Source of the DNA: Vreelandella sedimenti | GTDB lineage: Bacteria > Pseudomonadota > Gammaproteobacteria > Pseudomonadales > Halomonadaceae | Assembly (NCBI RefSeq): GCF_013416325.1 | Contig: NZ_JACCGK010000001.1 | Location: 186,001-250,000, forward strand | Reading direction: 5' to 3' | Length of the DNA stretch: 64,000 nucleotides | In this document: one piece after another, positions 27,877 through 35,724 of the stretch | Layout of the letters: each line of letters begins with the position of its first letter | Position numbering within the stretch: the stretch's first letter is position 1 | The notes under the pieces: model-generated | Databases searched by the model: none | The model's input: only the letters and a program-made list of their open reading frames with translations | Told to the model about the DNA's origin: nothing | Program-made: the position numbers and the translations under genes

Positions 27877-28956
27877 TTAGTCGAGCAGTTCGCTCATGCC
27901 TGCATCTTCCAGCGCCATATCGATCCAGCGTTGCTCGATATCACGTTCTTCAAGCCATTCAAGATAAGCGGGCTGGCCAATGTCACGGAAAGCGCTGAGC
28001 TCCTCTTCAGAGGGGAGAATCACTTCCATGCCTTGCTCTTCCAGGTAGGTGATACGCGCCTCAACCTGTTCCTCGTTGTGCTCACGGGCATTGTGATTAG
28101 CTTCGGCGACGGCCTCCATAAAGGAGCTACGAAGCTCATCGTCCCAGCCTGCGATCATGTCGCTATTGCCGACAAGGAACTGGTTGGAGTACTGGATATT
28201 GGCCAAGGTCAGATAGTCCTGCACTTCGTAGAGGCTGCCCAGGCTGATATACATCGGCGGGTTCATCTGGCCGTCCGCTACCCCTGTGCGCAGCGCCATG
28301 TAGGTCTCTGTCCAGGGGATGGGAGTGCCGGAGGCACCGAAGGATTCATAGAGGGCTACCTGGCTGGGATCCATGGCCCGGAAACGCAGCCCTTCGAAGT
28401 CGTCAGGGTGACTGATAGGCCTTTCGTTGTTGGTGAATGCCAAAAAGCCCCCCTCTTCGACGACCGCCAGCATAGCGACACCAGCACGCTCCTGCAGAGC
28501 ATTACTGACTTCCTGCCAATACGCTCCTTCATCGAAGAAGCTACGCGCCGCCGCAAAGTCGTCGAACAGAAACGGAATAGCGCTGACGAAGATCTCATCA
28601 ACGAGAGGAGAGACGCCTGCAAATGACGCCACGTTGAGCATGGGCGTATTCATGGTTTGTTCCATGCGCTCCTCTTCATCACCCAGCATGCTATTCGGGT
28701 AGAGCTCAAGCTGTATCTCACCGTCAGTTTTTTCGTCTACCAACGTTTTAAGGTTCTCTGCAAAGACGTGGACAGCATTCTTTTCCGGGTCAGGGGCGCC
28801 GTTATAGCTCAGATTAATCGTGGTAGCCGCGAAAGAATTTCCCGCCATCAAGGCAGAGCCAATCAGGCAAGCTGAGATGAGTTGCTTGAGTGAAAAGCGT
28901 TGAGTCAATGTAGGTTGAGTAAGCACAGGTTGTTTAAACATAAGCTGATTACACAT
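27877..28956 (-). CDS. TRAP transporter substrate-binding protein (second system)
   Basis: This is a 359-residue DctP-family protein. A signal peptide hydrophobic core (LISACLIGSALMAGNSFA) follows an unusual N-region MCNQL-MFKQP-VLTQP-TLTQR, a five-residue repeat encoded by a 15-bp tandem array. The mature part has GLRFRAMDPSQVALYESFGAS and RTGVADGQMNPP. AGGAG seven bases before the ATG at 28956 supports this start; a second start at MFKQP is possible. It is probably regulated by the LysR gene just upstream. Confidence 0.9.
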   Translation of the reverse strand: MCNQLMFKQPVLTQPTLTQRFSLKQLISACLIGSALMAGNSFAATTINLSYNGAPDPEKNAVHVFAENLKTLVDEKTDGEIQLELYPNSMLGDEEERMEQTMNTPMLNVASFAGVSPLVDEIFVSAIPFLFDDFAAARSFFDEGAYWQEVSNALQERAGVAMLAVVEEGGFLAFTNNERPISHPDDFEGLRFRAMDPSQVALYESFGASGTPIPWTETYMALRTGVADGQMNPPMYISLGSLYEVQDYLTLANIQYSNQFLVGNSDMIAGWDDELRSSFMEAVAEANHNAREHNEEQVEARITYLEEQGMEVILPSEEELSAFRDIGQPAYLEWLEERDIEQRWIDMALEDAGMSELLD

Positions 28957-28958
28957 AG
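28899..28958. repeat. 15-bp tandem repeat covering the dctP start codon (4 copies)
   Basis: Four 15-mers on the theme GTTGAKTAARCAYAG lie at 28899-28913, 28914-28928, 28929-28943 and 28944-28958. Unit length divisible by three lets the array be translated as a pentapeptide repeat at the N-terminus of the TRAP binding protein. Confidence 0.85.
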
Positions 28959-29028
28959 ATAGTCTCCTGGTTTATTGTCGTGAGCTATGAGGCGCTAAGG
29001 GCATGTTATTGGATTTATAAGGAGTGCT

Positions 29029-29069
29029 TACATAGAAGACTATGTATTGAGGTGTTGACTATGCAATAC
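29029..29069. promoter_or_regulatory. Candidate LysR binding sites upstream of the TRAP operon
   Basis: TACATAG (29029-29035) and CTATGTA (29040-29046) form a seven-base inverted repeat with a four-base spacer, next to a GTATTG/CAATAC pair (29044-29049 and 29064-29069). Both lie between lysR and the TRAP binding-protein gene. On the minus strand a TATAAA-like -10 follows towards the gene. Confidence 0.5.
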
Positions 29070-29083
29070 CTAAACTGTGGCTT

Positions 29084-30010
29084 TTATTGCAACAGTCGTG
29101 GTGCATCGGCGGAGAAAAAGCGCATGCCTTTGTGCAAATGATCGATGCAAGTGATTGAGGCGACCGGGAGTTCCTGCCCTTTCAGACTAACAATTTGTGC
29201 CCGCGTACCGTTCATCACCGGGTACTGCATCGGTAGTGTGAAGATCTCACCGCGCTCAATCTCATCCGCTACGGTGAGTTCGGGCATAAACGTAACGCCG
29301 ATGCCTGAGCGGACGAAATTCTTTAGCACCGAAACAGAGTTGGTATGCAGGCGTGCTTCAAGATGAATGCGCTCCTGGTGGGCCACCATATTGACCATTT
29401 GCCGCATACCAAAAGGGTTATCCATTAACGCCAGGGGCCACTCCTTTAAGTCATGCAGCGTTACCGGGCGGTTAAGATCACTTAGTGGGTGATTGGGGGG
29501 CACAATAACATCGAGCGGCTGGCGCGTTTCCACGTGGCAGAAAAGTTGCGGGTCTACCGGCGGTGCATAAAGTAGCGCTATATCCACTTCGCGATCTTTG
29601 AGTAACGACATCGCTTCGTTGACACCCGCCATGCGAATTTCGACATTGATACCTGAAAACGCTGACATAAAAGTGCCTAACGGTGCGGCGATCAGGTCAG
29701 CGATAAACCCTTCTCCGACGGCAATACGAACTTCCCCTTTCGTTAGGCTTTGAAGTGCCATTAGCTGGGAGAGCACCGCTTCTTCTGAAGCCCGCTGGGC
29801 ATGAAAATGGTGCACCAGTAGCTGGCCCGCTGCGGTTGCGCGCATCCCTCTTCCGTGCCGCTCGCATAGCTGTGTATCCAACTCTTCTTCTAGTGCTTTT
29901 AGTTGGCGGCTAACGGCAGATGCATCGACGTTCAGGTGGGCCGCGGCGCGCCTGAGCGAGCCGCGGCGAATCACTTCATTGAGGTAGGTTAATGCACGTT
30001 GGTTAAACAT
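29084..30010 (-). CDS. LysR-family transcriptional regulator
   Basis: This 308-residue LTTR has an N-terminal winged helix (GSLRRAAAHLNVDASAVSRQLKALEEEL near residues 17-44) and a substrate-binding domain. It is encoded directly upstream of, and in the same direction as, the TRAP-ddpX genes and downstream of the DadA gene. It probably activates the TRAP operon; the effector is unknown. Confidence 0.92.
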   Translation of the reverse strand: MFNQRALTYLNEVIRRGSLRRAAAHLNVDASAVSRQLKALEEELDTQLCERHGRGMRATAAGQLLVHHFHAQRASEEAVLSQLMALQSLTKGEVRIAVGEGFIADLIAAPLGTFMSAFSGINVEIRMAGVNEAMSLLKDREVDIALLYAPPVDPQLFCHVETRQPLDVIVPPNHPLSDLNRPVTLHDLKEWPLALMDNPFGMRQMVNMVAHQERIHLEARLHTNSVSVLKNFVRSGIGVTFMPELTVADEIERGEIFTLPMQYPVMNGTRAQIVSLKGQELPVASITCIDHLHKGMRFFSADAPRLLQ

Positions 30011-30077
30011 AAAACACGCCTGTCGTGGAGTGTTTTATATCTTACCGGAAGCCTGTCCGGACATGTCACGATTGGGA

Positions 30078-31340
30078 TTAGATTAGCGGTTGGGTGGCTT
30101 GCTGTGAGTGAACGTTTTTATCCTCTACTGCATCTGCAAGCATATCCGCGGTGATGGCGGAGAGGGTCCAGCCCAGGTGGCCGTGGCCGGTGTTGTAAAA
30201 CACCGTGGGTAATTTTCCGCGGCTGACTTTGGGCATCATGTTAGGGAGCATCGGGCGCAGGCCCGCCCAGGGTACGACCCGGCGGGTGCTGACGCCGGGG
30301 AAGCACTCTTCGACCCAGCGGATTAGCGGGCGGATACGGTTGTCGCAGATATCGCGGTTATAGCCGTTAAACTCGGCGGTGCCCGCAATACGGAATCGGT
30401 CATCGCCCAGGCGGCTGGTCACCAGCTTGGTTTCATCATCGAGCAGGCTCACGGTGGGCGCTGCCTGTTGGGAGGCGGCGTCATCGAGCTGCACGGTGAT
30501 TGAATAGCCTTTTACCGGGTAGATATTCACACGGTCACCAAGCTTGGCAGCCAGGGCGCGGCTGCCCACTCCGGCGCATATCACCACGCTATCAAAGGTT
30601 TCGCGCACCGGCTCACCGTCAGCCTCGCCTTCAAGCGTGGCGGTGATCCAGGCGTGCTGTTGATCGGCGCCGATATCCTGGACGCTATGACCATATTTAA
30701 GCGTTACGCCGCGGCGCTCGGCGGCTTGAGCCAGGCCGTGGGTAAACTTATGAATATCGCCGGTGGCGTCGCTTTCGGTATAGAAGCCGCCGTAGTAGTT
30801 GCCCGCCAGTGTCGGTTCGATGGTGCGCATCTCGTCAGGGGTGACTGCTCGGCGCTCCAGGCCGCCTTTGCTGAGCAGCTTGGAGACCTTTGCGGCGTGG
30901 TCATAACCCGCTTTGTCGCGGTAGATATGCAGAATGCCTTTCTGCTTGAGGTCAAAGCCGATCTGCTCGTCTTTCGCCCACTGAAACAGGTGCTCTCTGG
31001 CCGCAATGGCCAGTCGCGTGGTCTCGGTGGTGTTGGCAGCGTAGCGGGGTATCGAGGCGATAAATTCGCCAAACCAACTGAGCTTGTGCCAGCTTGGGCG
31101 GGGGTTAACCAGTAGCGGGGCGTCGTTTCTGAGCATCCAGCGCAGCCCCTTGATCACGGTTGGCCAGTGGTTCCACACTTCGGCGTTGGAGGCCGAGAGC
31201 TGACCGCCGTTGGCGAATGAGGTCTCCATGGCGGCGTAACGATGCTTTTCAAACACGGTGACGTCGTAGCCACGTTTGGCCAGGGCGTAGGCGCTGGTAA
31301 TGCCGGTGATACCACCACCGATAACGGCAATACGTTGCAT
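30078..31340 (-). CDS. dadA: D-amino acid dehydrogenase / glycine oxidase-type flavoprotein (DadA family)
   Basis: The 420-residue FAD protein begins with VIGGGITGITSAYALAKRGYDVTVFEK, the dinucleotide fold. It has the DadA-family features SNAEVWNHWP near residue 50, YPVKGYSITV near 275 and GHGHLGWTLSA near the C-terminus. DadA oxidises D-amino acids, chiefly D-alanine, to 2-oxoacids. The ATG at 31340 has GGAGAG upstream; a longer frame runs through the riboswitch. Control by a glycine riboswitch suggests glycine is a substrate or signal. The neighbouring dipeptidase would supply D-alanine. Confidence 0.9.
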   Translation of the reverse strand: MQRIAVIGGGITGITSAYALAKRGYDVTVFEKHRYAAMETSFANGGQLSASNAEVWNHWPTVIKGLRWMLRNDAPLLVNPRPSWHKLSWFGEFIASIPRYAANTTETTRLAIAAREHLFQWAKDEQIGFDLKQKGILHIYRDKAGYDHAAKVSKLLSKGGLERRAVTPDEMRTIEPTLAGNYYGGFYTESDATGDIHKFTHGLAQAAERRGVTLKYGHSVQDIGADQQHAWITATLEGEADGEPVRETFDSVVICAGVGSRALAAKLGDRVNIYPVKGYSITVQLDDAASQQAAPTVSLLDDETKLVTSRLGDDRFRIAGTAEFNGYNRDICDNRIRPLIRWVEECFPGVSTRRVVPWAGLRPMLPNMMPKVSRGKLPTVFYNTGHGHLGWTLSAITADMLADAVEDKNVHSQQATQPLI

Positions 31341-31399
31341 AACTCTCTCCAGATTGTATGAGCGTCGGGAATACCACCTAACGGCGTAACTGCTGCTGG

Positions 31400-31602
31400 G
31401 CGTACCCCTTCCGTCATGGAACCTGAGAGATTCACGCACTCGCTGGCGCGCTTGCTCCTTCGGTGGGCTGAGTGACGCAGTCATCAGCCGCTCTTCGGAA
31501 AGTGATGGTGATAGCGGTCCGGTTGCCTGAGAGTTTCCGGGGCTGTTGCTCCTTCGGCGCTGGCGTCATCGGTTATTGATGCGCCAAGCTCTCCCGCTAT
31601 CA
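31400..31602 (-). promoter_or_regulatory. Tandem glycine riboswitch controlling dadA
   Basis: Reading the minus strand, two similar aptamers lie in series. Aptamer I (about 31600-31511) is closed by a GCGGGAGAG/ACCGCT-type stem and aptamer II (about 31502-31406) by TTTCCG/CGGAAG. Each carries CCGAAGGAGCAA (complement at 31546-31557 and 31452-31463) and CTCTCAGG (around 31525-31533 and 31422-31430), the conserved core of glycine riboswitches. About 60 bases separate aptamer II from the dadA start. The expression platform is not obvious; CTCTC of aptamer II could pair with the GGAGAG ribosome site. Confidence 0.9.
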
Positions 31603-31615
31603 CGTTGTTGCTGGC

Positions 31616-31672
31616 TTTTAATGTAGATAGTTTTTTAATGTGATTAGTTTTACGCGATCAGTTTTAGCATGG
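31616..31672. repeat. Degenerate 14-17-bp tandem repeat upstream of the riboswitch
   Basis: Units beginning TTTTA and ending in AG occupy 31616-31630, 31631-31647, 31648-31661 and a partial one from 31662. This fills most of 31601-31693, the rest of the 409-base gene-free stretch between dadA and aidB; no convincing promoter is visible there. Confidence 0.6.
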
Positions 31673-31693
31673 AAGACGACCATAGTTGTGAAC

Positions 31694-31761
31694 GCTTATT
31701 CCACGGGGCTTATTCCAAGGACTCACTCCAAGGGCTCACTCCAAGGGTTTTATTCCACGGG
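31694..31761. repeat. 13-14-bp tandem repeat overlapping the aidB stop (5 copies)
   Basis: Five units on the theme (G)CTYAYTCCAAGGG lie at 31694-31707, 31708-31721, 31722-31734, 31735-31747 and 31748-31761. Units 3 and 4 are identical. The last unit includes the aidB stop codon (31750-31752) and its final codons. Confidence 0.85.
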
Positions 31762-33423
31762 CCGGGCACGCTGGATGATTGCCGCGCAATCCAGCCCGGT
31801 GGTTAGCGTGCCTGTATTGAGGCCACTGCGGTCGGCAAGCCGACCAGCGCAGAATGCATCGGCCACATAAGCGGGGGCGTGCTGAACCATCAGGGCGCCT
31901 TGTAACGCTAGGGCCATGCCGTCCGCCAACTGGCGAGCACGGTACTGGAGCGCTTGGGTATCCTGCATCTGTCGCTGTAATTGGTGGATAAAGCGGTCAA
32001 GATGCCCATTGGCGCTTTGCGCTTTGGCAAGCTCGGCGAAGTAAGCGTCAAGCACTTCGGGCTGTTTTTCAATCGCGCGCAGGATATCCAAACACTGCAC
32101 ATTTCCGCTGCCTTCCCAAATGGCGTTGATGGGCGACTCGCGAAACAGTCGCGCCATTATGTGGGTCTCCATTACACCGCTTCCGCCAATCACCTCCATT
32201 GCTTCGTAAGCGTGGTGGGGCGTGCGTTTACAGATCCAGTACTTGCCGACGGGGGTGGCGATTCGCGAAAGCAAGCGCTCATGCTCGTTGTCCTGATGAT
32301 CCATGGCGCGGGCCATACGCAGCATTAAGGTGGTGGCGGCTTCGCTCTCAATGGCCAAGTCAGCGAGTACGTTCTGCATCAGCGGCTGTTCGCTGAGCCG
32401 CGCCCCAAAGGCATGCCGATGAGAGGCGTGGTGAATGGCCTGGGCGGTGGCTTGGCGCATTCCGGCAGCTGAGCCAATCATGCAGTCGTAGCGGGTCATG
32501 GCGACCATCTCGATGATGGTGCGCACGCCGCGTCCTTCATCGCCCACCATCCAGGCAAAGGCGCCCCGCAGCTCGGTCTCGCTGGAGGCATTCGATACGT
32601 TGCCCATTTTACGTTTTAGCTGCTGTATATGAAGCGGGTTTTTACTGCCGTCGGGCCGCCAGCGTGGCAGCAAGAAACAGCTTAAGCCGCCGGGCGCCTG
32701 TGCGAGCACCAGGAAGGCATCGCACATGGGCGCCGAGACAAACCACTTATGGCCGACCAGTTCGTAGGCTTCTCCTGGCCCGCCTTGATCAATCGGGTAG
32801 GCGCGGGTGGTGTTCAAACGCACATCGGAGCCCCCTTGCTTTTCGGTCATTGCCATGCCGAGAGTGAGGCCCTGTTTCTCGAAATAGGGGACGTTGCGCG
32901 GGTCGTAATGTGGGGCGGTGATTTTAGCGCCCCAACTCTCAAACAGGCTGGGTTGATGGCGCAGCGCGGGCAGGGCTGCAAAGGTCATGGTAATCGGGCA
33001 GCCATGGCCCGCTTCTACCTGGGCCTGTAAAAAGTAGTTGGCGGCCCGATAAACATGCGCACCGGGCTGAGGGTTTCGCCAGGGGCTGGCATGCAAGCCG
33101 TGCTCTATCGCCGTTTGCATCAGTTGATAATAGGCGGGATGAAACTCGATCAAATCGACCCGATGGCCTTGCCGGTCGTGGGTCACTAACTGGGGGGAGT
33201 AACGGTTGGCCTCAACCCCCAAAGCAATCGCCTCAGCGGAGCCCGCCCACTGGCCAAACGCCTTGAGTGGGGCATCGTCGTCAGACCCGCTTTCACGGTT
33301 AACGCCTTCCTGAAGAGCACGATCAGCTATGTAACTATTGTAGTTTGCAAGCGTCGGCGGCTGGTTTTCCACCTGATGGGTATTAGCTTGGAGTTGATCG
33401 GCCAGGGGGTAATGGTGGTTCAT
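31750..33423 (-). CDS. aidB: AidB-like acyl-CoA dehydrogenase
   Basis: This 557-residue protein is an AidB-type flavoprotein with the acyl-CoA dehydrogenase fold. It has GMAMTEKQGGSDVR near residue 190, the FAD-binding IGGSGVMET and the AidB-type WEGSGNVQCLDILRA near 435. AidB protects DNA during alkylation stress and is not a normal fatty-acid oxidation enzyme. I chose the ATG at 33423, with TAGG nine bases upstream, over a GTG three codons earlier. It stands alone as a gene. Confidence 0.92.
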   Translation of the reverse strand: MNHHYPLADQLQANTHQVENQPPTLANYNSYIADRALQEGVNRESGSDDDAPLKAFGQWAGSAEAIALGVEANRYSPQLVTHDRQGHRVDLIEFHPAYYQLMQTAIEHGLHASPWRNPQPGAHVYRAANYFLQAQVEAGHGCPITMTFAALPALRHQPSLFESWGAKITAPHYDPRNVPYFEKQGLTLGMAMTEKQGGSDVRLNTTRAYPIDQGGPGEAYELVGHKWFVSAPMCDAFLVLAQAPGGLSCFLLPRWRPDGSKNPLHIQQLKRKMGNVSNASSETELRGAFAWMVGDEGRGVRTIIEMVAMTRYDCMIGSAAGMRQATAQAIHHASHRHAFGARLSEQPLMQNVLADLAIESEAATTLMLRMARAMDHQDNEHERLLSRIATPVGKYWICKRTPHHAYEAMEVIGGSGVMETHIMARLFRESPINAIWEGSGNVQCLDILRAIEKQPEVLDAYFAELAKAQSANGHLDRFIHQLQRQMQDTQALQYRARQLADGMALALQGALMVQHAPAYVADAFCAGRLADRSGLNTGTLTTGLDCAAIIQRARPVE

Positions 33424-33636
33424 GGTAGGCACCTAGCGCGTAACGACGATAAGGGTGATTGTTTAAACGAACATTTTACGGTTCATATATTTTGGAGCGC
33501 TTATGAGAGCGTAGTTGCTGGCCGGAAAAGTCGCTAAAAACGGAGGGCGAAAAGGGGTAGGGATGGATCCTGCTTTGCTCAGTCAGCGTATTTAACCGAC
33601 AATGCCGCTTATCCTTCTCAGTCATGGGTACTATCG

Positions 33637-33945
33637 ATGCAAGCAAACGCGATGCAGACAAACGGCTTTTTTGACGAAATTGGCGAAACTATCGGCGAAG
33701 CTATCCGCGTGGTGGTGGAGTTTCTGTTAGGCATTTTCACCAACTTCTTCGGTGCGTTCGGCGATTTCATCGATGGCCTGACACGTTCGCTGGGGATCAA
33801 CGATTCCTTTTTCAGCATTGCTGTATTGGTGATTGGGCTGCTGATCCTGTGGGGCGGTTTGCGCGCGTTTCTGCGTGGCTCGCTAATCGGCGGTATTGTA
33901 CGTACCGTATTGGGGCTGTTTATTCTTTCGTGGTTGATGATGTAG
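33637..33945 (+). CDS. Small membrane protein of unknown function
   Basis: This 102-residue protein has an amphipathic N-terminal half (DEIGETIGEAIRVVVEFLLGIFTNFFGAFGD region) and two hydrophobic segments at about 60-80 and 84-101, ending in LSWLMM. I do not recognise a family. The ATG at 33652 is an alternative start, and no strong ribosome site precedes either. Codon use looks like that of its neighbours, so I consider it real. Confidence 0.6.
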   Translation: MQANAMQTNGFFDEIGETIGEAIRVVVEFLLGIFTNFFGAFGDFIDGLTRSLGINDSFFSIAVLVIGLLILWGGLRAFLRGSLIGGIVRTVLGLFILSWLMM

Positions 33946-34052
33946 ACCTGGAGAGGATTTTATCCTTCTATCTAGTAAGACGAGCGAGTATGGGGTTTGT
34001 TTATAAATTTTTTTGCAAAAAATGGCTAATAGGTAAAAAGCAGCCGGTGAGA

Positions 34053-34625
34053 TCAAAAACGCCTCAGTTGCCTCTCTAGCGCAAAAATATGCGTATCCTC
34101 CGCACCCAGCTCCCGCAGCGCCTTGGCGAGGTTGACCAAGTAGTCGCGGTTGGGGCCGCTGGGCCCATGGGCGTTGGCAATTTGCTGGGCGATCTCATCA
34201 AGCGGTGCGTCGCCCAAAAAGGCCGGGTTGTCATCGCTGGCCAGATAAATAAGCCCTTCGCTCTGTTCTGTTCCGTTGCCTTTCTCGTCCATAAACGTCA
34301 GCGGTACTTTTTCCCGCAAATAGCCGTTCTTCTCCCGCACATCCAACGGCGCGAGCACTTCCGGGGCAATGCGGTAGGCCATGCCGTGGCAAATCGAATC
34401 TTTGGCGCGGATCAGCGTTGCCACCCGCCCAGGCGCTTCAGGCGTGCCGCGATGATCGTGGGAGCCCTGCCAAAATCGCCGCTCCCAGCCGTGTATATAC
34501 GCCGGGCGGCGCTCCAGGTAGGCAAAGTCAGCTTTCCAAATCAACGAGCCGTAGCCGAATAGCCATATAGCCGCATGGCCTTCGAAGAAGTTTCTTTGCT
34601 GGTTAAGTGCAGTGGTATCAAGCAT
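34053..34625 (-). CDS. ChaC-type gamma-glutamylcyclotransferase
   Basis: The 190-residue protein begins with AIWLFGYGSLIWKADF near residues 15-30, the YGSLIW substrate loop of the ChaC family, and has the basic RRFWQGSHDHRGTPEAPGRV segment. ChaC enzymes split glutathione to 5-oxoproline and Cys-Gly. The usual catalytic glutamate should be in the central VREKNGY region. It stands alone. Confidence 0.88.
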   Translation of the reverse strand: MLDTTALNQQRNFFEGHAAIWLFGYGSLIWKADFAYLERRPAYIHGWERRFWQGSHDHRGTPEAPGRVATLIRAKDSICHGMAYRIAPEVLAPLDVREKNGYLREKVPLTFMDEKGNGTEQSEGLIYLASDDNPAFLGDAPLDEIAQQIANAHGPSGPNRDYLVNLAKALRELGAEDTHIFALERQLRRF

Positions 34626-34755
34626 CGGTATCAGGCAACGTTTTTAAGACACATTTTTCAAGTAACATGAGGGTCAACGACGGTGTAAAACCATCATCTT
34701 AACATGTCACGGTTGATCACCCACCCGATAGACAAGACCACGACTGGAGGCTGCC

Positions 34756-35610
34756 ATGCGCGCGATTTTTCTAGTGGATAACGGCTCGCTACGAGCGCAG
34801 GCAACGCTGAATTTACGCCGCGTGGCGGCTTCGCTTAGCGGGCTTGTAGGCGAAACCGTGCAGGCGGCCTCGTTACTGCACTCCAACAAGATTCCTGCGG
34901 ATGAGGTGGGAGGCATTCCCGCCACTACCCTTGGCCCTGCCGCTGAATGCAGTGCTGAACAGGGGGCAACGGAGATTATCGTGCTGCCATTCTTTTTTGG
35001 CCCCAGCAAAGCGCTGACGGGCTATCTACCCGAGCGTATGGCCACGATGCAGGAGCGCTTTCCCCACGTTAAGGTGCGGGTGGCCCAGCCCTTGGTGGAT
35101 GAGTACGGCGATAACGACCTGCGTTTAGCCCACCTGCTGGCCGATAACGTGCGCGACAAGCTGCGCCCAGGTACTAAGCCCCATGTGGCGCTGGTGGATC
35201 ATGGCAGCCCGATTCCTGAGGTGACCGCCGTACGCAACCGCCTGGGGGGGCAGCTTAGTGTGCTGCTATCCGATGACGTAGCGTGTGTTGCCGCTGCCTC
35301 CATGGAACGGCGCGAGGGTGATGAGTACCGTTTTAACGAGCCGCTACTGGAAAACTTGCTGGCGCTACCCGAGTTCAAGACAGGCCCTGTTATCCTGGCG
35401 ATGCTGTTTCTTTCGCCGGGGCGTCACGCAGGGGAGGGCGGCGATATTGCCGAGATTTGTGCAGCGGCTGAACAGCAGTATCCAGGGCTTTCCGTTACCA
35501 CGACGAAGCTGGTGGGGGAGCATCAAGGGATCGACGATATATTGCACTCGCGACTGCGCCAAGCGCTTGATGATCAACGCTTTCTACTCGATATCCCGGC
35601 AATCGCCTGA
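34756..35610 (+). CDS. CbiX/SirB-like two-domain chelatase-family protein
   Basis: The 284-residue protein has two CbiX-type halves. The N-terminal half starts with AIFLVDNGSLR, where the usual metal-site histidine of HGS is replaced by N; the second half has ALVDHGSPIPEV near residue 155, which keeps it. Sirohydrochlorin chelatases insert Co or Fe. It has no cobalamin or siroheme genes nearby, so a different ligand is possible. Confidence 0.8.
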   Translation: MRAIFLVDNGSLRAQATLNLRRVAASLSGLVGETVQAASLLHSNKIPADEVGGIPATTLGPAAECSAEQGATEIIVLPFFFGPSKALTGYLPERMATMQERFPHVKVRVAQPLVDEYGDNDLRLAHLLADNVRDKLRPGTKPHVALVDHGSPIPEVTAVRNRLGGQLSVLLSDDVACVAAASMERREGDEYRFNEPLLENLLALPEFKTGPVILAMLFLSPGRHAGEGGDIAEICAAAEQQYPGLSVTTTKLVGEHQGIDDILHSRLRQALDDQRFLLDIPAIA

Positions 35611-35724
35611 CGCCACTAGGGTTTGATGGGTGAATACACGCCTAATAGCGCGTAGAATCGCGAGCCTTTCTATTCGTTGTAAGCTGTCGTCGTTACTGAC
35701 AATGCGCTAACCAGGGCTCCTTTT

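Noticed and set aside
31154-31484. Open frames and an N-terminal extension of dadA across the riboswitch region
   Set aside because: The sequence there is explained by the glycine aptamers, and the flavoprotein fold begins at the ATG at 31340.
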